DNA of 64,000 nucleotides. Source: Kitasatospora papulosa (GTDB lineage: Bacteria; Actinomycetota; Actinomycetes; Streptomycetales; Streptomycetaceae). Positions 52,504 to 62,200 of the stretch are shown here, in pieces. Within the stretch, counting starts at the first letter, position 1, and each line of letters begins with the position of its first letter. The stretch covers positions 202,058-266,057 of the forward strand of contig NZ_JNYQ01000010.1 of assembly GCF_000717245.1 (NCBI RefSeq). Reading direction: 5' to 3'. The notes below the pieces were generated by a model that did no database searches, was not told where the DNA came from, and worked only from the letters and a program-made list of their open reading frames with translations. A program made the position numbers and the translations under genes.

Positions 52504-53049
52504 ATGCTGGATGGTGCGGATTTTTCCATGGTCGCAAGCAGTGCGCTGCCGGCGGCGTTCGCGTTCCTCGGGCAGAGGCTGGACGCGGTCCTGTCGCGTC
52601 GCCGCTCTGGCGGAACGGTGGAGGCGGAAGCGGACCCGGAGGTACCCGCCGAACTGGTGGGCGAGCTGGAGCTGCCGCTTCGAGCCGACTCGGAGCGGCT
52701 TGAGGCCCGGCTTGAGGTGCTGGAGGCTTATGCGCTCGGAATGGCCCAGTATCAGCGCGACTCCTCCCAACTCACTGTCGAGAATGCTGTGCTTATGCGG
52801 ACCCTCGGGCAGGTGCGTGTGGCCCTAGAAGACGTCTACGGCCAGCGGTTCACCTTCGCGGGTGAGGCTCGTGAACAGACTGGCCCCGTGAGTGCTCAGC
52901 ACTACGACACGGTGGCCGGTGAGGTGACGGGTATCGAGGCGGAGGACGCCATTCGCGGCTCCGTTACAAGCACTATCAGGGCGAGGAGCGTGGAGGCCGG
53001 GGGAAAGGTCATCGGGATGAAGGCGCCCATCATCGACGGCCGCGTGTGA
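52504..53049 (+). CDS. Coiled-coil protein of unknown function (cassette gene A)
   Basis: 181 residues. A hydrophobic N-terminal stretch (SSALPAAFAFLGQRL), an acidic linker, a predicted coiled coil (DSERLEARLEVLEAYALGMA through ENAVLMRTLGQV) and a C-terminus rich in short beta-like repeats (VTSTIRARSVEAGGKVIGMK). ATG preceded by GGGTGGGG. It is followed at 54 bp by gene B on the same strand. I do not recognise the family. Confidence 0.65.
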   Translation: MLDGADFSMVASSALPAAFAFLGQRLDAVLSRRRSGGTVEAEADPEVPAELVGELELPLRADSERLEARLEVLEAYALGMAQYQRDSSQLTVENAVLMRTLGQVRVALEDVYGQRFTFAGEAREQTGPVSAQHYDTVAGEVTGIEAEDAIRGSVTSTIRARSVEAGGKVIGMKAPIIDGRV

Positions 53050-53103
53050 AGGCCCGATCCCGCCTCTGACTTCCCTCCCCGACCAGCTAAGAGGAGTCCG
53101 CGC

Positions 53104-55404
53104 ATGGCTGAGCCCGCTACTGAGTACGTGCAGGAACCGAGCGCCGACGGGCGAGGGAAGACACTCGCGCCCGGCTTGAACGGTGGCACTGTGGATGACA
53201 CTGCAGTCCCACCTGCGCCCTCGGATTCGGCGGGCTTGGCGGAGGAACTGGCATCCAGCACCCCCATCCCTGTCGCAGTCGACGACACCGTGGAACTTCC
53301 GGCCTCGCCCTCAGCTACCGACGCAACACCGATCCAAGCCGAAGCCGAAGGGGATCCGGTCCCATCGGCGGCGGCTCTCCGTAGCGGCCCGTACGCCAGC
53401 GTGCACTCGGATGCCAATCACGGCACCATGATCGGTCAGCTCTTCGAGGCAGTGCAGCGCCACAGCGGTGCGCCCCTGCGCGCAGAATCAGTGGCTCGAG
53501 AGCTAGCGGACTACCTACCCATTGGGAATGAAGGGGAGGTCGCTCAGGTCCTGAAGGACAACCGCGTCGCGGTGCTCGTCGCGGACCACCTTGGCAGTGG
53601 CCGCTGGACTTCGGCACTGCAGCTGCTGACCAACGTTCAAGGTGAGCCCCTGATCCTGCGGCGGGTCCGTCGAGAAGTCGGGGACAGCTTCAGCATGGAG
53701 GGTCTCAGAGGAAACAAGCGCACCGGGTGGATCCTGGACCTGCGCGAGACTGAGGAAAGTGTCCCTGCCAGCTGCGACTTTGGCCTGGAGCTACAGCAAG
53801 CCGACGACTTACGTGATGATGACTCCTACCTGATCGTTCTGGTGGGTGCAGAGCTATGGGCTCGGATCGGGAACGGTGCCGGCGGCCTCGCGAAGATTCC
53901 CGCGGCGCCGGATGCGATCGAGCTCTTCACGAAGTACCTGGAGACGGCAGGGATCACCGACCCGAAGTCTTGGGCTGAAGACCACCGTCTCTGCAAGGAC
54001 TTGCCTCAGTTGCGCCCAGGTCAGGTGAAGGAATGGGCCCAGACCTTGGTACGCGCCGAGTCCCAGTACAGGTCCGCCACAGGACGCAGCACTGAACGAG
54101 ACTCTGACGGGTTCGACAAGGTCGTGCAGGCCGTCGCAAACGCAGTCGCCGGCTGGATGGATGTCCTGTGGAAATGGCACTCCGAGCCCGGCCGAACCAG
54201 CTACGACCGCAACTACTTGCTGCTGGCTTCGGTCTACGACGGCGCACCCATCGAGAACGTCCACGACAGGATCACCTCCCTGGGGCATGCCCTTGGTGAG
54301 AAGAACGAAGGTCCCCGGCTGACAGGGCAACAGGGACCCGGTCTAATTCAGCTGGCGCGCCAGATCGATGCGATACCTCTGCCTGACGGCAACCTTCGGT
54401 TCCCTGGGCCTGGCTTCGCCGAGGCTGTGGTCCGCTACTTCTGGCGGGACCGGCCAGAACTCATCGGGCCGTTCACGAACTGGACGGCCAAACTCTGCTT
54501 GGGCCTCCAGCCGGACCAGCAGGCGCGTCTCGCACAGCGTATGGTCCCGTGGGCCCTCCGCCACGCCCAGGCGTCCAGGCAGACGAAGTTGCTGTACCGG
54601 GTGGCTGAAGACTGGTCGCAGGACGGCGGCCTCGTTGGGCACGCCCATGATCTCTTGGTCGCTGCCATTCTCGACCCAGAGGTCGGCCAGCTCACCCGGA
54701 ACGCAACTACCAGGTGGGCCTCGAGCGAGGAGAGCAGTGCTCATCTCCTGCGGACACTTGCCCGTGTATTTCAGACTCTCGTTCCTGCTCACCCCGGGCT
54801 GATGTTGCGCCGATTGGGTGACCTCGCCGTCTCGCAGAAGGACGGCGTTGCGGAGGCCGTCGGGACGGCCCTCAACGCGCTCTGGGAGGAGGACGAGCTG
54901 CGTCCCCAAGTGCGTAAGACCCTCGATTCCTGGTTCACCAGTGATCACCACGGCCTGCAGCACTCTGCTGCGAGCGCTTTCATGAATCTGGCACTGCAAC
55001 ATGACGATTCTGGTCAACCAGCTCTGCTGAGCACCCCGGAGGGAGGGGTTGTACCAGACTGGGTGATCCGTGGCTGGCGAACCGCTCTGGAGGCGGAGGA
55101 GCCCACTGCGCTTGGCCGGCGAGCTTGTGCCGTGTGGTTAGACGCCGCTGCGGCAACGGGAGACGACGCAGCAGATCGGATTGTGGCCACGTTCGTGCGT
55201 GCAGTTCACGAGACCCACGGTGATCATCTGCGGGGCCGACGCGTCCTGAACCTCTATCGACTGGCTGAGCACTGGTTGATTCGCGGGGAGGCGCTGGATT
55301 GGGAAGGGCGTAGTAGGTTCCGTGTTGCACTGGTACGAAGCGTGGAGGCCGCCGATCCGCGTGCGCCGAGCGGGGAAAGGGAGGGAGAATCGGCGAGTGC
55401 TTAG
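53104..55404 (+). CDS. 766-residue protein with degenerate P-loop (cassette gene B)
   Basis: About 100 low-complexity residues are followed by NHGTMIGQLFEAVQRHSGA and VLKDNRVAVLVADHLGSGRW. The last resembles the entry to a STAND/NACHT NTPase, but the Walker A lysine is absent (GSGRWTS). The remaining 600 residues are mostly helical and repeat-like (ALRHAQASRQTKLLYRVAED, AASAFMNLALQHDD). Two TTA codons (53809, 55138) place it under bldA leucyl-tRNA control. AGAGGAG precedes the ATG. No enzyme motif is visible. It overlaps gene C by 8 nt. Confidence 0.7.
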   Translation: MAEPATEYVQEPSADGRGKTLAPGLNGGTVDDTAVPPAPSDSAGLAEELASSTPIPVAVDDTVELPASPSATDATPIQAEAEGDPVPSAAALRSGPYASVHSDANHGTMIGQLFEAVQRHSGAPLRAESVARELADYLPIGNEGEVAQVLKDNRVAVLVADHLGSGRWTSALQLLTNVQGEPLILRRVRREVGDSFSMEGLRGNKRTGWILDLRETEESVPASCDFGLELQQADDLRDDDSYLIVLVGAELWARIGNGAGGLAKIPAAPDAIELFTKYLETAGITDPKSWAEDHRLCKDLPQLRPGQVKEWAQTLVRAESQYRSATGRSTERDSDGFDKVVQAVANAVAGWMDVLWKWHSEPGRTSYDRNYLLLASVYDGAPIENVHDRITSLGHALGEKNEGPRLTGQQGPGLIQLARQIDAIPLPDGNLRFPGPGFAEAVVRYFWRDRPELIGPFTNWTAKLCLGLQPDQQARLAQRMVPWALRHAQASRQTKLLYRVAEDWSQDGGLVGHAHDLLVAAILDPEVGQLTRNATTRWASSEESSAHLLRTLARVFQTLVPAHPGLMLRRLGDLAVSQKDGVAEAVGTALNALWEEDELRPQVRKTLDSWFTSDHHGLQHSAASAFMNLALQHDDSGQPALLSTPEGGVVPDWVIRGWRTALEAEEPTALGRRACAVWLDAAAATGDDAADRIVATFVRAVHETHGDHLRGRRVLNLYRLAEHWLIRGEALDWEGRSRFRVALVRSVEAADPRAPSGEREGESASA

Positions 55405-56128
55405 ATTCTGGGGGCGGCCAACAAGGCGGGGATTGTTCTCGGGCAGCTTCACCGTCTCGAGCGCAGATGATGGTTTCCGCTTTGATGTGCGCGTAGAGGG
55501 CCGATGGCAGAGAAGCCGAAGCCGGCACCACAATCCGGAAGCCGTTGCGTCGTCCTATGTGATTGGCGAGTTCACGAGGCTGGCGGCTGACTGCCGCATC
55601 CTTGACTACGCCGAACTCCAACATCGTGCTAACGCACGCTTGGGCAGGGAAGCGGTACTAGCCGATGAGGGAGTGCGGGTGCGCTGGGCCACCGTGCGCG
55701 TACACGTCACCGCTGAGGATCTGAATTCCGCCCACGCCCAGATGCGCCTCCGGGCACGCGCGCGTGCGGACTCGGAAATCAAGCAACTGAGAGTGGCCCA
55801 GGCGGTGGCATATCGTGACCAGCTGCGCACGGACCCGACGCTTGTCCTTGCGCAGCTGTTGCTCGAGTCGCCGGAGACGGTTAACGCGGACACGGTCAAA
55901 ATCGTCCCCATAGTTGCTGAACAGGTGGCTATGTTCGCCCCGGGTGCTGCGTGGGTGCAAACAGCGCATCTGCTGGAGGAGTGGTACGGGAAACTGAAGC
56001 CCGACGCCAAGCAGTTCGTCATCGGGCGTTTGTGTACTGCGCTGACCGAATTCGAGGGCGAAGCTGCGGCTGAGCGGTTGAAAGAGATCCATGGCCTCCC
56101 CTCTCCCGGCGCCGAACGACCGTCCTAG
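55397..56128 (+). CDS. SPFH/band-7-like protein (cassette gene C)
   Basis: 243 residues from GTG 55397, which has GGGAG upstream and overlaps the gene B stop. The N-terminal 75 residues are beta-rich (LFSGSFTVSSADDGFRFDVR). RWATVRVHVTAEDLNSAHAQ and RADSEIKQLRVAQAVAYRDQ then resemble the end of an SPFH (prohibitin/stomatin) domain with its charged coiled coil. No membrane segment is obvious. Assignment to SPFH is tentative; coupling with gene B implies a joint function. Confidence 0.6.
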   Translation: MLRFWGRPTRRGLFSGSFTVSSADDGFRFDVRVEGRWQRSRSRHHNPEAVASSYVIGEFTRLAADCRILDYAELQHRANARLGREAVLADEGVRVRWATVRVHVTAEDLNSAHAQMRLRARARADSEIKQLRVAQAVAYRDQLRTDPTLVLAQLLLESPETVNADTVKIVPIVAEQVAMFAPGAAWVQTAHLLEEWYGKLKPDAKQFVIGRLCTALTEFEGEAAAERLKEIHGLPSPGAERPS

Positions 56129-56365
56129 AAGTGGAGCAGCTCAAGTGGAGCGTCCCGGCCGCCACCCTTCGCAGAGTCCGTCCGCCATGTAGCCACCTCA
56201 ACCCGGCAGACGGCGACGACATCCGATGGCTGGCGATGTCGAAGGCTCGGACGGAGCCGTAATGGAAGGACTTGCCAGCCCCAGGGCGGTGAACCCATGG
56301 CACGCCGCCGGATGAGATGATGAGTGGTGCTCCGGCGGGAGGTGCCGCTGGGCTGGGGAGGGCGA

Positions 56366-59300
56366 GTGGCCGGGGACGGAAACCGTGCACGGGTGGACTT
56401 CGTCTGGTCCGTGGCAGATTTGCTGCGGGGCGACTTGAGGTCAAGTCAATACGGCAGAGTGATCCTGCCTTTCACCGTGCTGCGGCGCATGGACTGCCTG
56501 CACCGCAACGAAGTCAGCCCGCAGCTGTTTACGACAGCGGGTGAGAGTGTGGGTGACTCGTTGACCGATGAGGCGGGCAGTGTAGGAATCGGCTCTACAC
56601 AGGGACCTTTGGCCGAGGATGAGAGTTGCCCCACGGTTACAGGCTTGGACGAAACGCCGGCCGGATCGGGTGAGAACGCCAGCTTCCCAGACGCCTCAGG
56701 CGGCCTTGCCGGACTGCTTCTGGCGGTCGACGATGAGACTTCACCTGATGCCGAGCTGGTCCTGGCTGAGGCAGTGGACCGGTTTGTGCGGGGATTTCCC
56801 GCCGAGGTCGTGGATGTACTGGACTCGTTTGAATTTCCGTACACCGTCCGACATCTGGCGAATGTGCGGGTGCTGCGACAGGTGGTGACGCGGTTTGCTG
56901 AGCTTGATCTGAGCCCCGCCACCGTTTCCGACCAGGAGATGGGGCGGGAGTACGAGGAACTCGTGCGGCGCTTCACCGAAGCGTCGCCGGAGAGCTCAGC
57001 CGAGCACACGAGTCCCCAGGACCTGAGTGCGTTGACCGCCAGGTTGCTGCTTGGACCGGACACGGCAGCGATGATTTCGCCAGGGTCCTCGATCACCGTC
57101 TACGACCCGTGCTGCGGTACCGGCGGCATGTTCTCTGCCGTCGAAGGCTTCCTGCGTGAGGTGGGAAACTCCGCCGTGACGTTGGTCTCCGGTCAAGAGA
57201 TCAATCCGGAAACCTACGCGACAGCCCGCTCCCTACGGATGATGAGAGGCGCGGATCCCACAGGCATCTTGCACGGCGACGTCCTGTCAGACGACCGACA
57301 CCGAGGGGAGACATTCGACTATCTGCTGGCGGCCCCTCCTAACGGCCTGGAATGGAAGCGGCAGCACGATGAAGTGACCCGCGAGGCGAGAGAGCTGGGA
57401 TTCGAAGGGCGTTTCGGCGCAGGGCTGCCTCGTGTCAGCGACAGCTCCTTGCTCTTCGTCCAACATCTCGTCGCCCATATGCGGCCCACGGACATGGGGG
57501 GTGCCCGAGCCGCAGTCGTGTTCACCGGTTCGTCCCTGCAGAGTGGAGGCGCGGGCTCCGGCGAGTCGGAGATTCGCCGGTGGCTGGTGGAGAACGACCT
57601 GTTGGAGGGTGTGGTTGCTCTGCCCACTCACCTGTTGTGGAACATCAGCATCCCGATGTACGTATGGCTGCTGTCCAACCGGAAATCGCCCCAGCTGCGA
57701 GGGAAGGTCGTCGCTCTGGACGCACGCAAGCACTCCGCGACGCTGCGCAGGCCGCTGGACAGAAAGCGCCACTACCTGACGGACCAACATATCCGCGAGA
57801 TCGTGGAGCGGTACGAGGTGGCATGCGGCGTTACGTCAGAAGGGGACCGGGGAGTCGACACCGAGGGTGCAGCGTTGCTGCTCGATGCCGATGACCTCGT
57901 CTATCAAGAGGTCACGATTGATTGGCCTCTGCGGCAGCATTTCGCCGTGAGCGCCGACGTCGTCGCTGACGTCGAGTCATCGAGAATGATGACGCGTTTC
58001 GACCAGGCGCCAGCCTTGCTGCGTGCCCTGCGTGAGCTGACCGGTGAAACCTGGCCCACATGGGCTGCGTTCGAGGGTGCGTTCTCGACCGCACTGAAGA
58101 ATGCTGGTCTGTCGACTGAGCTCCCGCGCTCACTGTGGGACCGCGTACGCAAGGCCGTGGCCGTATCGGACGCGGGAGGCGAGGTCCAGACGGACTCGCG
58201 GGGGCGCACGCTTCCGGATCCTGAGCTGGCCCACACGGTGCGGGTACCCCTCGGGCAGGACGTAGAGGAATTCGTACAGCGTGAGATGGTTCCCGAGCCT
58301 CCCGATGCGCGACCTGACCTGAGCAGCATCAAGATCGGGTGTGCGCTGCCGCAGGCTCCTTTCATAGTCGGTGGGCCCGGTAATGGCTTTGGGTCGCTAG
58401 CCACGGTGGCGCGGCGCGTAAGCCGATGGCTTAGCCAGAGGGCGACGGAGGGCATGCCCCTGCTGAGCGGAAGCGACCTTCAGACTGCCGCCACGGCGGC
58501 GGATCTGCCGGAGGCTCCCGAGACGGCGCAGGCTCTGGCCGTCTGCACCGGCGGAGATGTGGTGGGGCAGGCAGGCAACTGGCGGCTGCTGCCAGCCGAC
58601 TTCGGGGATGCCGTGACACGGTTGACCGTGCTGCGTCCCCTCGGCAACGGCGGGCGCGCTCTGTGCGAGTGGCTGCGGACTCGGGCAGGCGAAGAGGGAG
58701 GTTTGCATGCCCGCGTCTCCATGAACTCGCAGGTGCCCGTCGAGCTGATCAAGGACGCCGAGTTCAACTCACTCTTGGTCGACCTCGACGGGGGCAAGGA
58801 AGCCCTTGCCCGCACCACCTCCAGGATCCTGCCGAATGTGTTCCGTGACCCGCAGGCCGGCCTTGACGAGATGCGCCGCACTGCGAAGGCTTCGGCGTAC
58901 GAGGCTCGCATCATCGGTGAGCTCGTCCAGCCGCTCGGAGACCCGGTGTGGCGGGCCGAGTGGAGCTACCCGTACCACATGGCAGCGCTGGCCCGGCAGT
59001 ACCGCATCGCAACGACACTCGCCCAACGCAAGGACGCCTTGCTCAAACTCGCGGAGAGCGTGGCGCGCTGTGTCGGTGTTCTCGCTCTCGCGGTTCGGAT
59101 CCACCGTCGGCAGAGCTTCGAGGACGCTCTGCGCGGTCCCTTTAAGAAGGGTGGTGGAGCAACATTCTGGACGTGGCAGAGCCAGATTTCAGACCTGGTC
59201 AAGGATGGACCCATCCCCGAACTCCCGGAGCTGGAGGGGGCTCTGGACTCCGATGGGGTGTTCAGTCTGCTCAACCAACTACGCGGGATGAGAAACGACT

Positions 59301-59725
59301 CCAGCCACGCGAGTAGGGTCCAGCCGGAACATGAGCTGGAGCGGGAGGTTCAAGCTCTGGAGCCGGTAGTCGTGGCTACTCTGGAATCAGTGGGATGGCT
59401 GTCTGGCCTCCACTGGGACCTGGTCGACACGTGTGCGTACACCGGCAATGGCGGGTTCACGCTGATCGGGCGGCGGTTGCGGGGCAGCCACCCCGACTGG
59501 GAGACTTTCGAGCGCCCATATCCAGGCACCCTCGACCCGAACCGCATCTATGTGCAGGGCCCTTCATCCGCTGAACCACTGGCGTTGTGGCCCATTGCAC
59601 GGGCTGAGGTGTGCACGGAGTGCGACGCGCGGGAGCTGTTCCTGCTGCACAGGATCACCAAAGAGAACGGGGCGATCACTTCGCGCTGTGGCAGGGATCA
59701 TGAGTTCCCGCGACACGGCGCCTGA
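56366..59725 (+). CDS. HsdM-like pseudo-methyltransferase fused to HEPN-like domain (cassette gene D)
   Basis: 1119 residues from GTG 56366 (GGGGAGGGCGA upstream). Residues 10-130 are HsdM-N (SVADLLRGDLRSSQYGRVIL, PFTVLRRMDCL); 200-460 are the N6-adenine methyltransferase core. SAM motif I DPCCGTGGM (247-255) is intact, as are FGAGLPRVSDSSLLFVQHLV and GGAGSGESEIRRWLVENDLL. Motif IV, normally NPPF, is APPN (323-326), so the catalytic Asn and aromatic residue are both lost. The C-terminal third contains GMRNDSSHA (Arg976, His981), an R-x4-H HEPN-type motif, and ends with a CTEC...C segment that may bind zinc. No hsdS or hsdR is nearby. Probably a non-methylating SAM- or DNA-binding sensor joined to an RNase-like domain. 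Confidence 0.8.
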   Translation: MAGDGNRARVDFVWSVADLLRGDLRSSQYGRVILPFTVLRRMDCLHRNEVSPQLFTTAGESVGDSLTDEAGSVGIGSTQGPLAEDESCPTVTGLDETPAGSGENASFPDASGGLAGLLLAVDDETSPDAELVLAEAVDRFVRGFPAEVVDVLDSFEFPYTVRHLANVRVLRQVVTRFAELDLSPATVSDQEMGREYEELVRRFTEASPESSAEHTSPQDLSALTARLLLGPDTAAMISPGSSITVYDPCCGTGGMFSAVEGFLREVGNSAVTLVSGQEINPETYATARSLRMMRGADPTGILHGDVLSDDRHRGETFDYLLAAPPNGLEWKRQHDEVTREARELGFEGRFGAGLPRVSDSSLLFVQHLVAHMRPTDMGGARAAVVFTGSSLQSGGAGSGESEIRRWLVENDLLEGVVALPTHLLWNISIPMYVWLLSNRKSPQLRGKVVALDARKHSATLRRPLDRKRHYLTDQHIREIVERYEVACGVTSEGDRGVDTEGAALLLDADDLVYQEVTIDWPLRQHFAVSADVVADVESSRMMTRFDQAPALLRALRELTGETWPTWAAFEGAFSTALKNAGLSTELPRSLWDRVRKAVAVSDAGGEVQTDSRGRTLPDPELAHTVRVPLGQDVEEFVQREMVPEPPDARPDLSSIKIGCALPQAPFIVGGPGNGFGSLATVARRVSRWLSQRATEGMPLLSGSDLQTAATAADLPEAPETAQALAVCTGGDVVGQAGNWRLLPADFGDAVTRLTVLRPLGNGGRALCEWLRTRAGEEGGLHARVSMNSQVPVELIKDAEFNSLLVDLDGGKEALARTTSRILPNVFRDPQAGLDEMRRTAKASAYEARIIGELVQPLGDPVWRAEWSYPYHMAALARQYRIATTLAQRKDALLKLAESVARCVGVLALAVRIHRRQSFEDALRGPFKKGGGATFWTWQSQISDLVKDGPIPELPELEGALDSDGVFSLLNQLRGMRNDSSHASRVQPEHELEREVQALEPVVVATLESVGWLSGLHWDLVDTCAYTGNGGFTLIGRRLRGSHPDWETFERPYPGTLDPNRIYVQGPSSAEPLALWPIARAEVCTECDARELFLLHRITKENGAITSRCGRDHEFPRHGA

Positions 59726-60440
59726 GGCGCGGTGGTCGTCTGAAGAGACCGCGGGGGCAGGAGTTGGCCAGCTTCCCGGAACGTTCCTGAAGCAGCCTGT
59801 CACTACCTCCGGCCGCAGAGCGGCTCGTCGGTAGCGATCTACTCATACGCTCAGTCGTGCCGATCGAGCCGTACGCCGGCCGCCTGGGCGGGCCCCACCA
59901 GCGCACGTTGGTGGCCCTCCTCCTCGCCCAGGCCCGGCCAGGCAGCCTCGTCATCGCCCCGCGCGGCGGCTGCCGCATCAGATCAACCTGATCGCCCACT
60001 GCTTGACGGAGGCGTCCGCGCTGCGGTGTACCCGCCGCCTGGAACCGCATGCCGCTCCGGTAGTGATCCTGACCGTGTACGGGGCCGACGCGCTCCTCGC
60101 GGATGGAGGCACCTTCGGTGCAGGCCGCACTCGAGGCAGAAGGGCTTGATGCTCCAGGAGTGAGACACGACGACTGGAGCGCACTCGGCGGACCGGAGCG
60201 TGTTCGCAGGGACCGCTGGCTCCCGCGCCGGCGGATATCGCCCATCCAGCGAGCGACTGGGCCTGACTGAGGAAGTGATCGAGTGGACAGGTCTCAGCGT
60301 GGTCGACTGGGGTCGGCGAATGGGGTCATTCGAGCCGTGGGGAGTGAGAGGTCCTGCGCGTCTATTCGGGGGGACCGTGAGCGCCCCACCGCAGCCCTGG
60401 TCTCCACGAATTCAGCATGAGGCACGGTGTGAGATCTTCG
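59726..60440. other. No credible gene
   Basis: Several short open frames on both strands, none with a coherent family signature. A plus-strand run near 59858 (PYAGRLGGPHQRTLVALLLA) looks vaguely like the opening of an AfsR/SARP-type regulator but stops within 45 codons. Probably gene debris. Confidence 0.4.
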
Positions 60441-60441
60441 A

Positions 60442-60644
60442 GCCTCTGACCTGCCGGGGTACGCGCGGCTGCAGCGCTTCGTCAGCCGCGAGGTCCTCAC
60501 CGCCATGCCCCCGAGCGTCAGCTACTCCCTCACCCCCTGGGGGAGACCACCGCCGACCACCTCATGGCCCTCATCGGCCACATCGAAGCCAATATGCCCG
60601 CCGTCCTCGCCTCCCAGGAACAGGACACCACCACCCCGGCCTGA
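60442..60644 (+). pseudogene. HxlR-family regulator C-terminal remnant
   Basis: LQRFVSREVLTAMPPSVSYS, then after one missing C at about 60537 LGETTADHLMALIGHIEANM. The YSLTP-LGETTADHL pattern is typical of HxlR winged helices. The DNA-binding helices are absent. Confidence 0.65.
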
Positions 60645-60984
60645 TCCCCGGCTCGCAGCCGGGGCAGGTCACGCGCCTGCACGTCAAGCCGCCGGTCATA
60701 CCGACGACATGCTTCACACGTCCTTGCGCCGCCGCCGCATGGCCGGTGAGACGGTCGAGCGGATCCAGCCTGATCTGATCACCCCACCGGTCGCCATAAG
60801 GAGCGGCACCCGAGCTGCCGGGCGTCTACCGGGCGCCCGCCGAGCACGAGGCAGAGCGGGTTGGTGCGGCGGGAGCTTGCAGCGGCGATCACCCTCGCGG
60901 GCGATGATGGGGGCTTAACCCTGATCTCGAATGTCCGTCAAAGCGGATCAAGCCCAGCCCTGGGATGCTCCCTGAATCCGAGTA
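60645..60984. other. No gene seen
   Basis: Non-coding by codon character; no strong hairpins. It lies downstream of the deaminase gene on the minus strand and may contain its terminator, which I could not identify. Confidence 0.4.
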
Positions 60985-61476
60985 TCAGAGGAGGTGCCGG
61001 TTCGGCGCCTGTGCAGCGTTTGCGTACTCAGGAAGTGCAAGAACTATGACGCCGGCGTCTTCGAGGGTCTCGGTGCCATCGGCGCCGACGACGAACGTAT
61101 CGGGTTCGCTCCACGCGGTGACGACGCGGCAGAGGCCCACGTCGCGGATGAGCTGGGCGCAGGGGCGAGGTCGGGACGCTCGCTTGGCGCAGGGCTCCAG
61201 GGAGCTGTAGATCGTGGCGGTGGCGAGCCGGGCGTCCTCGGCGGGGAGCTTGGCGAGGGCCCCTTCCTCGGCATGGTCGTGGGGATCGTTCTCGCGGGAG
61301 TAACCGCGGGCGAGTTCGGTCCCGTCGGCCGCGACGATGACCGCCCCCACGCTGAAAGCGGTCTCCGAAGGTGGGCAGAGGGCGGCCAGCTCACAGGCGA
61401 AGGCGAGCCAGTTCCGGTCTGCGGTGTTGGGCTCGCGGCCGGTGCCGGGGGCGCCGGCTGAAGAGGTGGTGCTCAT
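60985..61476 (-). CDS. Cytidine/deoxycytidylate-type deaminase (RibD-N-like)
   Basis: 163 residues with the zinc-dependent deaminase motif: HAEEGALAKL (catalytic His-Ala-Glu) and SSLEPCAKRASRPRPC, the two cysteines that bind zinc. AFSVGAVIVAADGTELARGY precedes. It overlaps the upstream reductase gene by ATGA. With that partner it reproduces, as two chains, the deaminase and reductase of RibD, suggesting action on a pyrimidine or pteridine-like substrate. Confidence 0.87.
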   Translation of the reverse strand: MSTTSSAGAPGTGREPNTADRNWLAFACELAALCPPSETAFSVGAVIVAADGTELARGYSRENDPHDHAEEGALAKLPAEDARLATATIYSSLEPCAKRASRPRPCAQLIRDVGLCRVVTAWSEPDTFVVGADGTETLEDAGVIVLALPEYANAAQAPNRHLL

Positions 61477-62171
61477 CGGGGCTCCGTCGAGGTGTCCTTG
61501 GGGGCGTACCTCAGGAGTACCACGTCACCGATCTGGCGGGCATCGAGGAGCCGGAGGCGGGCGGCGGGGCCGCCAGGGTAGCTCGCGGGGCCGAGCATTC
61601 TTACCGCATCGAATTGGCCGACCAGGAGCGGGGCGATGACGAGTTGGAGTTCGTCGGCAAGAGCTGCTTCGAGGAGCTGTGTGTGAACGGTGCCACCGCC
61701 TTCGACCATGAGCCGCTTGATGGCGTATTCGTCGCCGAGGATGTCGAGCGCGGCCGGCCATACGGCCTCGGCGGGGACGCTGTGAACGGTGGCCAGGTCA
61801 CCGAGGTTGGCGCGAGCTTTCGCGGTGGCCTCGTGGCCCACGGCCAGGACGAGCTTGTCCCCGCCGTGGTGCCAGAACTTCCAACCGGGGTCGAGGTCGC
61901 CCGTTCCTGTGATGGTGACCTTTAGCGGGTACTCGGGCTCACCGGCGGCGACCCGGGACGCCCTGCGTTCCGCCGAGTTGACGAGGAGGCGGGGGTTGTC
62001 GGCACGCAGTGTGCCGGCGCCGACAAGGATGGCGTCGACACTGGCTCGTACGGAGTCGACGCGCTCGAAGTCCTCCTTGTTGGAGAGCAGGAGCCGGTCC
62101 TCGCCCGGGCGGGTGTCGAGGTGGCCGTCGATCGATACAGCTGCGGACAGCAAGACGTACGGGCGGGGCAC
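61473..62171 (-). CDS. RibD-C/dihydrofolate-reductase-like reductase
   Basis: 232 residues. PYVLLSAAVSIDGHLDTR, VDAILVGAGTLRADNPRLL, and LMVEGGGTVHTQLLEAALAD are hallmarks of the RibD C-terminal reductase fold, NADPH dependent. Coupled to the deaminase gene downstream, 29 bp after the regulator gene. It is probably a specialised pair rather than primary riboflavin synthesis, as no other rib genes are present. Confidence 0.9.
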   Translation of the reverse strand: MPRPYVLLSAAVSIDGHLDTRPGEDRLLLSNKEDFERVDSVRASVDAILVGAGTLRADNPRLLVNSAERRASRVAAGEPEYPLKVTITGTGDLDPGWKFWHHGGDKLVLAVGHEATAKARANLGDLATVHSVPAEAVWPAALDILGDEYAIKRLMVEGGGTVHTQLLEAALADELQLVIAPLLVGQFDAVRMLGPASYPGGPAARLRLLDARQIGDVVLLRYAPKDTSTEPR

Positions 62172-62200
62172 GGTATCTCCAGGCGGTGTGCGCGGGTGAG

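Noticed and set aside
56366..59725. Ordinary type I restriction-modification system
   Set aside because: No specificity or restriction subunit gene is adjacent, and motif IV lacks both catalytic residues.
61473..62171. True dihydrofolate reductase (folA)
   Set aside because: The VGAGTLRADNP and LMVEGGGTVHTQLL signatures belong to the RibD C-terminal family, and a deaminase partner overlaps it.
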